A model generated the notes under the pieces. That model worked only from the letters and a program-made list of their open reading frames with translations, made no database searches and was not told where the DNA came from. From contig NZ_JAAXLS010000021.1 in NCBI RefSeq assembly GCF_012328925.1, positions 1 through 64,000 of the forward strand: a DNA stretch of 64,000 bases, read 5' to 3'. The position numbers and the translations under genes were made by a program. Origin of the DNA: Amycolatopsis acididurans. Lineage in GTDB: Bacteria > Actinomycetota > Actinomycetes > Mycobacteriales > Pseudonocardiaceae. Numbering within the stretch: the stretch's first letter is position 1; each line of letters starts with the position of its first letter. Positions 24,638 through 31,734 of this stretch are shown one piece after another.

Positions 24638-25837
24638 ATGACCGAGGTCGCGTCCGTGTCCTTCAACCCGTACGACTACGGGTTCCACGAGGACCCGTAT
24701 CCCACCTACGCGCGGCTGCGCGCCGAGGCTCCGCTCTACCACAGCGAGGAGCTGGATTTCTGGGCGCTGTCCCGGTATGCCGACGTCACCGCGGGTTTCC
24801 GCGATCCCGCGCGGCTTTCCAGCGCCAACGGGGTGTCGCTGGATCCGGCCGCGTACGGACCGCACGCCCATCGCACGATGTCGTTTCTCGCCATGGACGA
24901 TCCGCGCCACGTGCGCATGCGTTCCCTTGTCTCGCGCGGATTCACGCCACGCCGCGTGCGCGATCTGGAAGGCCGGATCGGGGAACTGACGCGCCTGCAT
25001 CTCGACGCCGCGCTGGGGGACGACGAGTTCGACTTCATCGGCGCGTTCGCGGGCAAGCTGCCGATGGACGTGATCTCCGAGCTGCTCGGCGTGCCCGCCG
25101 CCGACCGGGACCGGCTGCGCGGGCTCGCCGACGCCGTCATGCACCGCGAGGCGGGCGTGCTGGACGTGCCGCCCGCGGCGATCGAGGCCTCGCTCGAACT
25201 CGTGCAGTACTACTCGGACATGCTCGCCGAACGTCGCAAGCAGCGGACCGAGGACCTCGCCTCCGCCCTGCTCGACGCCGAGATCGACGGCGACCGGCTC
25301 ACCGACGAGGAGATCATCGGCTTCCTCTTCCTGATGGTCGTCGCGGGCAACGAGACCACCACCAAGCTGCTCGGCAACGCGCTGTACTGGGGCTGGCGCA
25401 ATCCGGACGAGGTGGCCAAGGTGCTCGCCGATCCGGCGCTCGTGCCGGACTGGATCGAGGAAACCCTGCGCTACGACACCTCCAGTCAGATCATCGCCCG
25501 CACGGCCACCACCGAGCTGGAGTACTACGGGCGGACGGTGCCGGGCGGGGCGCGCGTGCTGCTGCTCATCGGCTCGGCGAACCGGGACGAGGACGTCTTC
25601 CCCGGCGCGGGGACCTACCGGATCGGACGTGCGCCCGCCCAGCAGATCGCCAGTTTCGGCGGCGGCGTGCACTTCTGCCTCGGCGCGCATCTCGCCCGCC
25701 TCGAAGCACGGATCGCGCTCACCGAGATCGTCCGCCGGATCTCCGGCTACGAGATCGACGAGGCCGGTGCCGAACGTGTGCACTCGACCAACGTGCGTGG
25801 TTTCGCCGCGCTGCCGGTGCGTGTTACAGCGCGCTGA
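24638..25837 (+). CDS. cyp123: Cytochrome P450, CYP123-like
   Basis: A 399-residue soluble P450. It has the I-helix VVAGNETTTKLLGN, ExxR in EETLRYDTSSQ and the haem loop FGGGVHFCLGAHLAR. The segments FNPYDYGFHEDPYP, FAGKLPMDVISELLGVP and the final STNVRGFAALPV match M. tuberculosis CYP123 (Rv0766c) as I remember it, and that gene also neighbours cyp51. No substrate is known for CYP123. No ferredoxin gene adjoins it, so it may share the one in the CYP51 operon. Confidence 0.9.
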   Translation: MTEVASVSFNPYDYGFHEDPYPTYARLRAEAPLYHSEELDFWALSRYADVTAGFRDPARLSSANGVSLDPAAYGPHAHRTMSFLAMDDPRHVRMRSLVSRGFTPRRVRDLEGRIGELTRLHLDAALGDDEFDFIGAFAGKLPMDVISELLGVPAADRDRLRGLADAVMHREAGVLDVPPAAIEASLELVQYYSDMLAERRKQRTEDLASALLDAEIDGDRLTDEEIIGFLFLMVVAGNETTTKLLGNALYWGWRNPDEVAKVLADPALVPDWIEETLRYDTSSQIIARTATTELEYYGRTVPGGARVLLLIGSANRDEDVFPGAGTYRIGRAPAQQIASFGGGVHFCLGAHLARLEARIALTEIVRRISGYEIDEAGAERVHSTNVRGFAALPVRVTAR

Positions 25838-25851
25838 TCTTTGTCAGAATC

Positions 25852-25865
25852 GAGAACACGTTCTA
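25852..25865. promoter_or_regulatory. KstR-like operator, copy 3
   Basis: GAGAACACGTTCTA followed by CTCTGG, in the 68-base gap between the P450 and glycosyltransferase genes. It puts the glycosyltransferase-methyltransferase-toroid genes under the same control as the rest of the locus. Confidence 0.7.
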
Positions 25866-25905
25866 CTCTGGGGCGTCGGCCCGTCCACTGCCAGTGAGGT
25901 GACCC

Positions 25906-27138
25906 TTGCGCATAGCGCTGCTTTCCTACCGGAGCAAAGCACACTGCGGTGGGCAGGGTGTCTACATCCGGCACCTGAGCCGGGGGCTCGCCGAGCTGGG
26001 ACACGAGATCGAGGTGTTCTCCGGGCAGCCCTATCCCGAGCTGGAAGCGCCGGTCACGCTCACCGAGGTCCCCAGCCTCGACCTGTACCGCGAACCGGAC
26101 CCCTTTCGCACGCCCCGCCCGGGCGAGTACCGGGACGCGATCGACCTGCTCGAAGTCGCCACGATGTGGACGGCGGGCTTTCCGGAGCCGCTGACGTTCA
26201 GCTTGCGTGCGGCCCGCGTGCTGGGCGAGCGCCTCGGCGACTTCGACGTGGTGCACGACAACCAGTGCCTCGGCTACGGTCTGCTGTCGCTGCGCCGCCG
26301 GGGTTTCCCGGTCGTCGCGACCGTGCACCACCCGATCACCCGCGACCGGATCGCCGATCTCGCCGCCGCGAAGTGGTGGCGCAAGCCGCTCGTGCGGCGC
26401 TGGTACGGCTTCACCCGGATGCAGGCGCGGGTCGCGCGCCGGATTCCCGACCTGATCACCGTGTCGCGGTCGGCCGCCGCCGACGTGATCGCCGACTTCG
26501 GCGTGGCGCCCGAGGCACTGCGCACGATCCCGCTCGGCGTCGACACCGAGCTGTTCCGGCCCGCCGGGCAGCGCGTTCCCGGCAGGATCGTGGCCGTGGC
26601 CAGCGCGGACGTGCCGCTCAAGGGCATCCGGCACCTGCTGGAGGCGGTCGCGAAGGTCCGCGTGGAACGGCCCGTCGAGCTGACGCTGGTCAGCAAGCTC
26701 ACCCCGGGCGGGCCCACCGAACGGCTCATCGAGGCGCTGGGCATCGGCGACATCGTGCGCACGGTGCACGGGCTCGGCGACGGTGAACTCGCCGCGCTGC
26801 TGGCCTCCGCCGAGATCGCGTGCGTGCCCTCGCTGTACGAAGGGTTCTCGCTGCCCACGGTGGAGGCCATGGCCTGCGCAACGCCGCTGGTCGTGAGCCG
26901 CGCGGGCGCGCTGCCCGAGGTCGTCGGCCCGGACGGGGAATGCGCGCGGCTCGTGCCACCGGGCGACACCGAGATGCTCGCGGACCGGCTCGGCGCGCTG
27001 CTCGACGACCCCGGGCACCGGCGCTTGCTGGGCGAGGCCGGCCGCCGGCGCGCGCTGGCCCGCTACAGCTGGCGATCCGTCGCCGAAGCCACCGCCGAGT
27101 GCTACGCCGCCGCGATCGAGAGGAACGCCGCATGCTGA
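25906..27138 (+). CDS. GT-B glycosyltransferase, family 4
   Basis: A 410-residue retaining glycosyltransferase. The N-terminal acceptor half starts RIALLSYRSKAHCGGQGVYI, with the glycine-rich loop. The C-terminal half has IPLGVDTELFRP and the nucleotide-sugar ExxxxxE site in PSLYEGFSLPTVEAMA. Sugar and acceptor are unknown. The start codon is TTG, preceded by GAGGTGACCC. It overlaps the methyltransferase gene by 7 bases, and together with the toroid protein gene forms a three-gene operon behind a KstR-like site. Confidence 0.9.
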   Translation: MRIALLSYRSKAHCGGQGVYIRHLSRGLAELGHEIEVFSGQPYPELEAPVTLTEVPSLDLYREPDPFRTPRPGEYRDAIDLLEVATMWTAGFPEPLTFSLRAARVLGERLGDFDVVHDNQCLGYGLLSLRRRGFPVVATVHHPITRDRIADLAAAKWWRKPLVRRWYGFTRMQARVARRIPDLITVSRSAAADVIADFGVAPEALRTIPLGVDTELFRPAGQRVPGRIVAVASADVPLKGIRHLLEAVAKVRVERPVELTLVSKLTPGGPTERLIEALGIGDIVRTVHGLGDGELAALLASAEIACVPSLYEGFSLPTVEAMACATPLVVSRAGALPEVVGPDGECARLVPPGDTEMLADRLGALLDDPGHRRLLGEAGRRRALARYSWRSVAEATAECYAAAIERNAAC

Positions 27139-27863
27139 CCGTCGACTTCGACCGCCTGCGCGTCACCCCGGGCAGCCGCGTGCTGGACCTCGGCTGCGGT
27201 GCCGGGCGCCACGCGTTCGAGGCGTACCGCCGGGGCGCCGAGGTCACCGCGTTCGACCAGGACGAGGCCGAGCTGGACAACGTCGCGACGATGTTCGCGG
27301 CGATGGCCGAGACCGGCGAGGCCGGGGCGGGTGGTTCGGCGGAGACGCGCGCGGGCGACGCGCTCGACCTGCCCTTCGCCGACGGCACGTTCGACGCGGT
27401 CATCGCGGCCGAGATCCTCGAACACGTACCCGAGGACGACAAGGCGATCTGGGAGCTGACCAGGGTCGTCAAACCGGGTGGGACGGTCGCGGTGACGGTG
27501 CCGCGGTACTGGCCGGAGCGCGTGTGCTGGGCGCTGTCGGACGCCTACCACGAGGTCGAGGGCGGGCACGTGCGGATCTACCGGGCGAGCGAGCTGGTGG
27601 CCAAACTGCGCGACGCGGGCCTGCATCCGGTCGGCAGCGGGCACGCGCACGCGCTGCATTCGCCGTACTGGTGGCTCAAATGCGCGGTCGGTGTGGACAA
27701 CGACGAGCACCCGCTGGTCCGTGCGTACCACAAGGTCCTGGTGTGGGACCTGATGAGCAGGCCCGCGCTGACGCGGATCGCCGAGCGGCTGCTCGATCCG
27801 GTGCTGGGCAAGAGCGTGGTGTTGTACCTGACGAAGCCGGAGGTGCCGGGTGCGACGAGGTGA
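27132..27863 (+). CDS. Class I SAM-dependent methyltransferase in the glycosyltransferase operon
   Basis: A 243-residue enzyme with motif I VLDLGCGAGRHAFEAYRRG, an acidic residue after strand 2 (VTAFDQDEAEL), motif IV FDAVIAAEILEHVP and the post-motif VVKPGGTVAVTVP, the UbiE/COQ5-like pattern. It most likely methylates a small molecule or glycolipid intermediate made with the adjacent glycosyltransferase. It overlaps both neighbours. Confidence 0.88.
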   Translation: MLTVDFDRLRVTPGSRVLDLGCGAGRHAFEAYRRGAEVTAFDQDEAELDNVATMFAAMAETGEAGAGGSAETRAGDALDLPFADGTFDAVIAAEILEHVPEDDKAIWELTRVVKPGGTVAVTVPRYWPERVCWALSDAYHEVEGGHVRIYRASELVAKLRDAGLHPVGSGHAHALHSPYWWLKCAVGVDNDEHPLVRAYHKVLVWDLMSRPALTRIAERLLDPVLGKSVVLYLTKPEVPGATR

Positions 27864-28917
27864 ACTGGCCGTTCCCGGAATCCTCACACCGTCCAAAATA
27901 GAACAGACCGCGCGCTCGATCGCGCTGGCGCAGGAGCCCTCCGGCGCGATTCCGTGGTTTTCCGGTGGGCACACCGATCCGTGGGATCACGTCGAGTCCG
28001 CGATGGCACTGTCGGCGGCCGGGCTGCGCGCCGAGGCCGAGGGCGCGTACGAATGGTCGCGCCGCACCCAGCGTGAGAACGGTTCGTGGCCGGCGAAGAC
28101 GCGCGGCGGAGCCGTCGAGGACGCTTCCGCCGACACCAACTTCTGCGCGTACCTGGCCGTCGGCGTGTGGCACCACTACCTGGTGACGGGCGACGCGGCG
28201 TTTCTCGGGTCGATGTGGCCGTCGGTGCGGCGGGCGATCGATTTCGTGCTGGAGGCGCAGACCGAGCACGGCGAGATCGGCTGGGTGCGCGACTCGTCCT
28301 CGGCGCTGCTGACGGGGTCTTCCAGCATTCACCACAGTCTGCGGTGCGCACTCGCGATCGCCGCGATGGTGGATGATCCGCAGCCGGACTGGGAGGTCGG
28401 GCTCGGCAGGCTCGCGCATGTCCTGCGGCGGCACGAGGACGTGTTCATGGACAAGCGGCGATACTCGATGGACTGGTACTACCCGGTGCTGGGCGGCGCC
28501 GTGCGGGGCGAGGCGGGCCGGGCGCGGTTGCGGCAGCGGTGGCCGGAGTTCGTTGTGGACGGTCTGGGCGCGCGGTGCGTGGACGACGAGCCGTGGGTGA
28601 CCGGCGCGGAGACGTGTGAGCTGGCGCTGAGCCTGGAGGCGGTGGGGGAGCGGGCCAAGGCGCTGGACCTGCTGGCGGCGATGCAGCACCTGCGCGAGGA
28701 CGACGGATCTTATTGGACGGGCCTGGTCTTCGCCGACGGCAAACGCTGGCCGGAGGAACGCACGACGTGGACCGGCGCGGCGGTGATCCTGGCGGCCGAC
28801 GCGCTGTCGGGTGCCACGGCGGGCAGCGGCGTGTTCCGCGGCGCGGGCCTGCCGATCGGGCTCCCGGTGACGGACGCGGTGTGCGGATGCGGGGATTTGA
28901 GTCGCGTGGCGGGGTGA
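27850..28917 (+). CDS. Alpha/alpha-toroid (prenyltransferase/squalene-cyclase repeat) protein
   Basis: A 355-residue helical protein with repeated QW-like motifs: QEPSGAIPWF, QRENGSWPAK, QTEHGEIGW and a C-terminal DDGSYWTG. These are the marks of the (alpha/alpha) toroid shared by terpene cyclases, prenyltransferases and some glycan enzymes. I see no DxDD cyclase motif or zinc-binding prenyltransferase residues, so catalysis is unproven. It may bind the isoprenoid lipid worked on by its two partners. GTG 27850 overlaps the methyltransferase end by 14 bases. Confidence 0.75.
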   Translation: MRRGELAVPGILTPSKIEQTARSIALAQEPSGAIPWFSGGHTDPWDHVESAMALSAAGLRAEAEGAYEWSRRTQRENGSWPAKTRGGAVEDASADTNFCAYLAVGVWHHYLVTGDAAFLGSMWPSVRRAIDFVLEAQTEHGEIGWVRDSSSALLTGSSSIHHSLRCALAIAAMVDDPQPDWEVGLGRLAHVLRRHEDVFMDKRRYSMDWYYPVLGGAVRGEAGRARLRQRWPEFVVDGLGARCVDDEPWVTGAETCELALSLEAVGERAKALDLLAAMQHLREDDGSYWTGLVFADGKRWPEERTTWTGAAVILAADALSGATAGSGVFRGAGLPIGLPVTDAVCGCGDLSRVAG

Positions 28918-28939
28918 GTGTTTCGGTGCTCGCCGGGTG

Positions 28940-28982
28940 CCGTGAGGAATCCCTCACGGTGCGGTGCACCATGAGGGGTCCC
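28940..28982. repeat. REP-like palindrome, second copy
   Basis: CCGTGAGG-AATC-CCTCACGG forms an 8-bp stem, then CCATGAGGGGTCCC repeats the right half of the element at 3121-3174. It lies between the convergent toroid and CMD-like genes, where it could also act as a bidirectional terminator. Confidence 0.55.
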
Positions 28983-29007
28983 GTGCAGCAGCGCATCGAG
29001 CGCCGTG

Positions 29008-29361
29008 TCAGCCGCCGTTCTTGCCGATCACCTTGTCCACCGCCATGGAGAGTTTCGTGCCCAGGGGCCAGCCGACGTAGTGCGTCAGGAACAGCGCCGC
29101 CTCGCGTAGCTGTTCCGCGTCCAGTTCCTTGTTGTGCAGTGCCGCCTGGATCTGGATCTCCGCGACGTCGTCCAGTCCCTGCGCCGCCAGCAGGCCCAGC
29201 AGCAGCAACCGCCGGTCGCGCAGGTCAAGGCCCGGCCTGGTCCAGATGTCGGCGAAGAGGTGATCCACCGTCTGCGCGAAGAACTCGCCCGGCCCGTCCT
29301 TGACCTCCCAGCCGTAGACCCTGCCCATCATCTCCAGGCCACGCCGTCGTTTGTCCGTCAT
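29008..29361 (-). CDS. Carboxymuconolactone decarboxylase-like protein
   Basis: A 117-residue AhpD-like helical protein with the family stretch LDLRDRRLLLLGLLAAQGLDDVAEIQIQAALHN. The AhpD CxxC pair is absent, so it is of the decarboxylase/lactonase-like rather than the peroxidase type. It corresponds to Rv0771 and is the last gene after the ALDH and SDR genes, 13 bases from the SDR stop. The second ATG (29361) is chosen because AGGGAG lies 7 bases before it; the first ATG at 29367 is too close. Confidence 0.85.
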   Translation of the reverse strand: MTDKRRRGLEMMGRVYGWEVKDGPGEFFAQTVDHLFADIWTRPGLDLRDRRLLLLGLLAAQGLDDVAEIQIQAALHNKELDAEQLREAALFLTHYVGWPLGTKLSMAVDKVIGKNGG

Positions 29362-29374
29362 CGCCATGCTCCCT

Positions 29375-30127
29375 TCAGGACCGGATGATCTGGCCGCCGT
29401 CGACGTTGAAGATCTGCCCGGTGATCCAACCCGCTTCGGCCGAGAGCAGGAACAGGCACATTCCCACGAGATCCGCGGGCCGCCCCATCCGCTTGAGCGG
29501 CAGGCCCTTCACCATCTTCTTGACCATCTCTTCGGGTGTGGTCGTGCGCGTGGCCTCGGTGTCCGTCGGCCCCGGCGCGATCGCGTTGATCCGGATGTTC
29601 GACCCGCCCAGTTCGTGTGCGAGCTGTTGCGTCAGCCCGTTCACGCCGACCTTCGCCACGCCGTAGAAACCCGAGTAGACCCACGCCGCGGTCGACGACT
29701 GGTTGACGATCGCCCCGCCACCGCGCTCGGTCAGGTACGGCGCGACCGCGCGGGTGCACAGCAGCGCACCGTCGAAGTTCACGCTCATGAACTTCTTGTA
29801 GTAATCCCAGTCCACGGTGAGCAGGAAGTCCAGCTTCATCCCACCGTAGATCGCGGCGTTGTTGACCAGGTAGTCGATCCCGCCGAACCGCTCGGCCGCG
29901 AACTCCGCCATCGCCCGTGCCGAGTCAGGGTCGGAGATGTCCACTTTGGAATACGCCGCCTCGCCGCCGTCCGCGATGATCTGCTTGGCGACCTTCTCCC
30001 CGAGTTCGGCGTTGATGTCCGCCACGACCACGCGCGCGCCCTCACGTGCCAGGGCACGGGCGTACTCCTCACCGATGCCCCGCGCCGCACCGGTCACGAT
30101 GGCGACCTTGCCGTCGAAACGTCCCAT
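29375..30127 (-). CDS. Short-chain dehydrogenase/reductase (Rv0769-like)
   Basis: A 250-residue classical SDR. It has the cofactor site VTGAARGIG, VADINAE for the adenosine end (NAD preference), NNAA, the catalytic Ser in NQSSTAAW, the Tyr-x3-Lys in FYGVAKVGV, and C-terminal GQIFNVDGGQIIRS. It lies between the aldehyde dehydrogenase and CMD-like genes in one operon, so an alcohol-to-carbonyl step next to aldehyde oxidation is likely. GAGGAG precedes the ATG. Confidence 0.92.
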   Translation of the reverse strand: MGRFDGKVAIVTGAARGIGEEYARALAREGARVVVADINAELGEKVAKQIIADGGEAAYSKVDISDPDSARAMAEFAAERFGGIDYLVNNAAIYGGMKLDFLLTVDWDYYKKFMSVNFDGALLCTRAVAPYLTERGGGAIVNQSSTAAWVYSGFYGVAKVGVNGLTQQLAHELGGSNIRINAIAPGPTDTEATRTTTPEEMVKKMVKGLPLKRMGRPADLVGMCLFLLSAEAGWITGQIFNVDGGQIIRS

Positions 30128-30140
30128 CCGCGCTACTCCT

Positions 30141-31604
30141 CTACGCCGGCTCGGCCACGAGCTTGGTTTCCAGATATTCCTCGAAACCGGCCACACCCAT
30201 CTCGCGGCCGATCCCGGACTGCTTGTAACCACCGAACGGCGCGTCCACGGCGTACCAGACCCCGCCGTTGACGCTGACGGTTCCCGTGCGCAGCCGCGCG
30301 GTGACCGCACGGGCGCGATCGAGGTCCCCGCCGTGCACCGTGCCGGACAGTCCGTACGGCGAGTCGTTCGCGATGCGCACCGCGTCGTCGTCGCCGTCGT
30401 GGGGCAGAATCACCAGCACGGGCCCGAAGATCTCCTCACGCGCAACCCGGGAATCGTTGGTGAGTCCGGAAATCAGCGTCGGCTCGACGTAGAAGCCCTG
30501 CTCGAACCCGGCGGGACGGCCACCACCGCACACGATCTTGCCGCCCTCCTCGGTCGCGAGCGCGAGATAGCCTTCGACGCGATCCCGCTGCCGGGCGGAG
30601 ATGAGCGGCCCGCACAGCGTGCGCGGATTCGCCGGGTCACCCACCCGGATTCCCGACAGTGCCGCGGCGGTCTTCTCAACGGCCTCGTCGTATCGCTCGC
30701 GCGGCACCAGAAGGCGGGTCGTCAGCGCGCAGCCCTGCCCGGCGTGCGTGCACACCGTGAACGCGGCCATCCCGCACGCCGCCCCCAGATCGGCGTCGTC
30801 GAGCACGACGTAGGCGGATTTCCCGCCCAGCTCGAGGAAGACCTTCTTCAGCGTCTGCGCGGCCACGGTCATCACCGACCGACCGGTCGCGGTCGATCCG
30901 GTGAACGACACGAGATCGACCCGGGGATCCTCGACCAGGCTTGAGCCGAGCGAGTGCTCGCTGGAAGTCACGATGTTGACCACGCCGGGCGGGATGTCGG
31001 TCTCTTCGGCGATGAGCCTGCCGACCGACGCCGCGCACCACGGCGTGTCCGGAGCGGGCTTGAGCACGACGGTGTTCCCCGCCGCGAGCGCCGGTCCGAG
31101 CTTGGCGAACGTGATCTGGTGCGGGAAGTTCCACGGCGTGATGGCGCCGACGACCCCGGTCGCCTCGCGGTGGATCGTGCGCCTGCTGGGCACACCCATC
31201 GGGCTCGCCGTGCCGAGGTCGGTGCTCCAGTCGTAGGACTCGGCCAGGCCGGCGAACCAGCTCAGGTCCGCGACGGGCACGTCGAGTTGCGGGCCATGGG
31301 TCAGCGCGACCGGCACACCGGCCTCGGCCACGGTGACCTCGCGAAGCTCGTCACCGTGTGCCTGGAGAACCTCGCTCAGCTGACGAAGGCACTGTGCGCG
31401 GAACGCGGTGTCCCGGGACCAGCCGGTGTCGTCGAAGGCGCGGCGCGCGGCCCCGATCGCGTCGTCGAGATCGGCGGCGTCGGCGTCGGCCGCGGTGCCG
31501 AGCGTCTCGCCCGTCGCCGGGTTGACCGTGGGGAACTCCCCGGCGCGGCCACGCCGCAACGCGCCGTCGATGAGCAGGTCCGAGGACCCGGTTCTACTGG
31601 ACAT
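30141..31604 (-). CDS. Aldehyde dehydrogenase (Rv0768/AldA-like)
   Basis: A 487-residue NAD(P)-dependent aldehyde dehydrogenase. Landmarks are ITPWNFPHQITFAKLGPAL, the cofactor loop FTGSTATGRSV, the general base in LELGGKSAYVV, the catalytic cysteine in THAGQGCALTTR and EEIFGPVLVI. It would oxidise the aldehyde made by the local P450s or SDRs. The ATG lies inside a type 1 palindrome. A TAGATT -10 box 8 bases upstream suggests a leaderless mRNA, so repressor binding would directly block initiation. Confidence 0.93.
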   Translation of the reverse strand: MSSRTGSSDLLIDGALRRGRAGEFPTVNPATGETLGTAADADAADLDDAIGAARRAFDDTGWSRDTAFRAQCLRQLSEVLQAHGDELREVTVAEAGVPVALTHGPQLDVPVADLSWFAGLAESYDWSTDLGTASPMGVPSRRTIHREATGVVGAITPWNFPHQITFAKLGPALAAGNTVVLKPAPDTPWCAASVGRLIAEETDIPPGVVNIVTSSEHSLGSSLVEDPRVDLVSFTGSTATGRSVMTVAAQTLKKVFLELGGKSAYVVLDDADLGAACGMAAFTVCTHAGQGCALTTRLLVPRERYDEAVEKTAAALSGIRVGDPANPRTLCGPLISARQRDRVEGYLALATEEGGKIVCGGGRPAGFEQGFYVEPTLISGLTNDSRVAREEIFGPVLVILPHDGDDDAVRIANDSPYGLSGTVHGGDLDRARAVTARLRTGTVSVNGGVWYAVDAPFGGYKQSGIGREMGVAGFEEYLETKLVAEPA

Positions 31605-31612
31605 GTGTCTAG
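31597..31612. promoter_or_regulatory. Regulon palindrome type 1, copy 4
   Basis: CTGGACA-TG-TGTCTAG. The ATG of the aldehyde dehydrogenase gene (minus strand) is at its centre. The site therefore covers the presumed transcription start. Confidence 0.78.
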
Positions 31613-31665
31613 AATCTAGTTCACCCCAGGGGTGGGCGCAAGGAGCGAATGGGCGTTGACATCAC

Positions 31666-31679
31666 GGGAACTTGTTATA
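31666..31679. promoter_or_regulatory. KstR-like operator, copy 4
   Basis: GGGAACTTGTTATA, in the divergent gap between aldehyde dehydrogenase and the flavoprotein. It keeps the AACttGTT core and the final TA. A TTGACA at 31656 lies just upstream, but its spacing to TATAAC is only 14 bases. Confidence 0.6.
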
Positions 31680-31705
31680 ACTTGGTCAAGCGTCCGGACT
31701 AGCGC

Positions 31706-31721
31706 CTGGACTGCTGTCCAC
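31706..31721. promoter_or_regulatory. Regulon palindrome type 1, copy 5
   Basis: CTGGACT-GC-TGTCCAC, the weakest of the five, 13 bases before the flavoprotein ATG. Together with copy 4 and the KstR-like site it makes this gap the most densely decorated promoter in the locus. Confidence 0.6.
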
Positions 31722-31734
31722 CAGAGGAGTGCCG

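Noticed and set aside
23107..25902. A 931-codon plus-strand frame spanning several genes
   Set aside because: It runs through the dehydrogenase, thioesterase and P450 genes in the wrong frame and has no domain.
31583..31596. A fifth KstR-like site, AGGACCCGGTTCTA
   Set aside because: It has lost the AAC half and lies within the first codons of the aldehyde dehydrogenase gene.
31656..31681. TTGACA ... TATAAC as a sigma-70-like promoter of the flavoprotein gene
   Set aside because: The spacing is only 14 bases, below the usual 16-18, so the -35 match may be chance.
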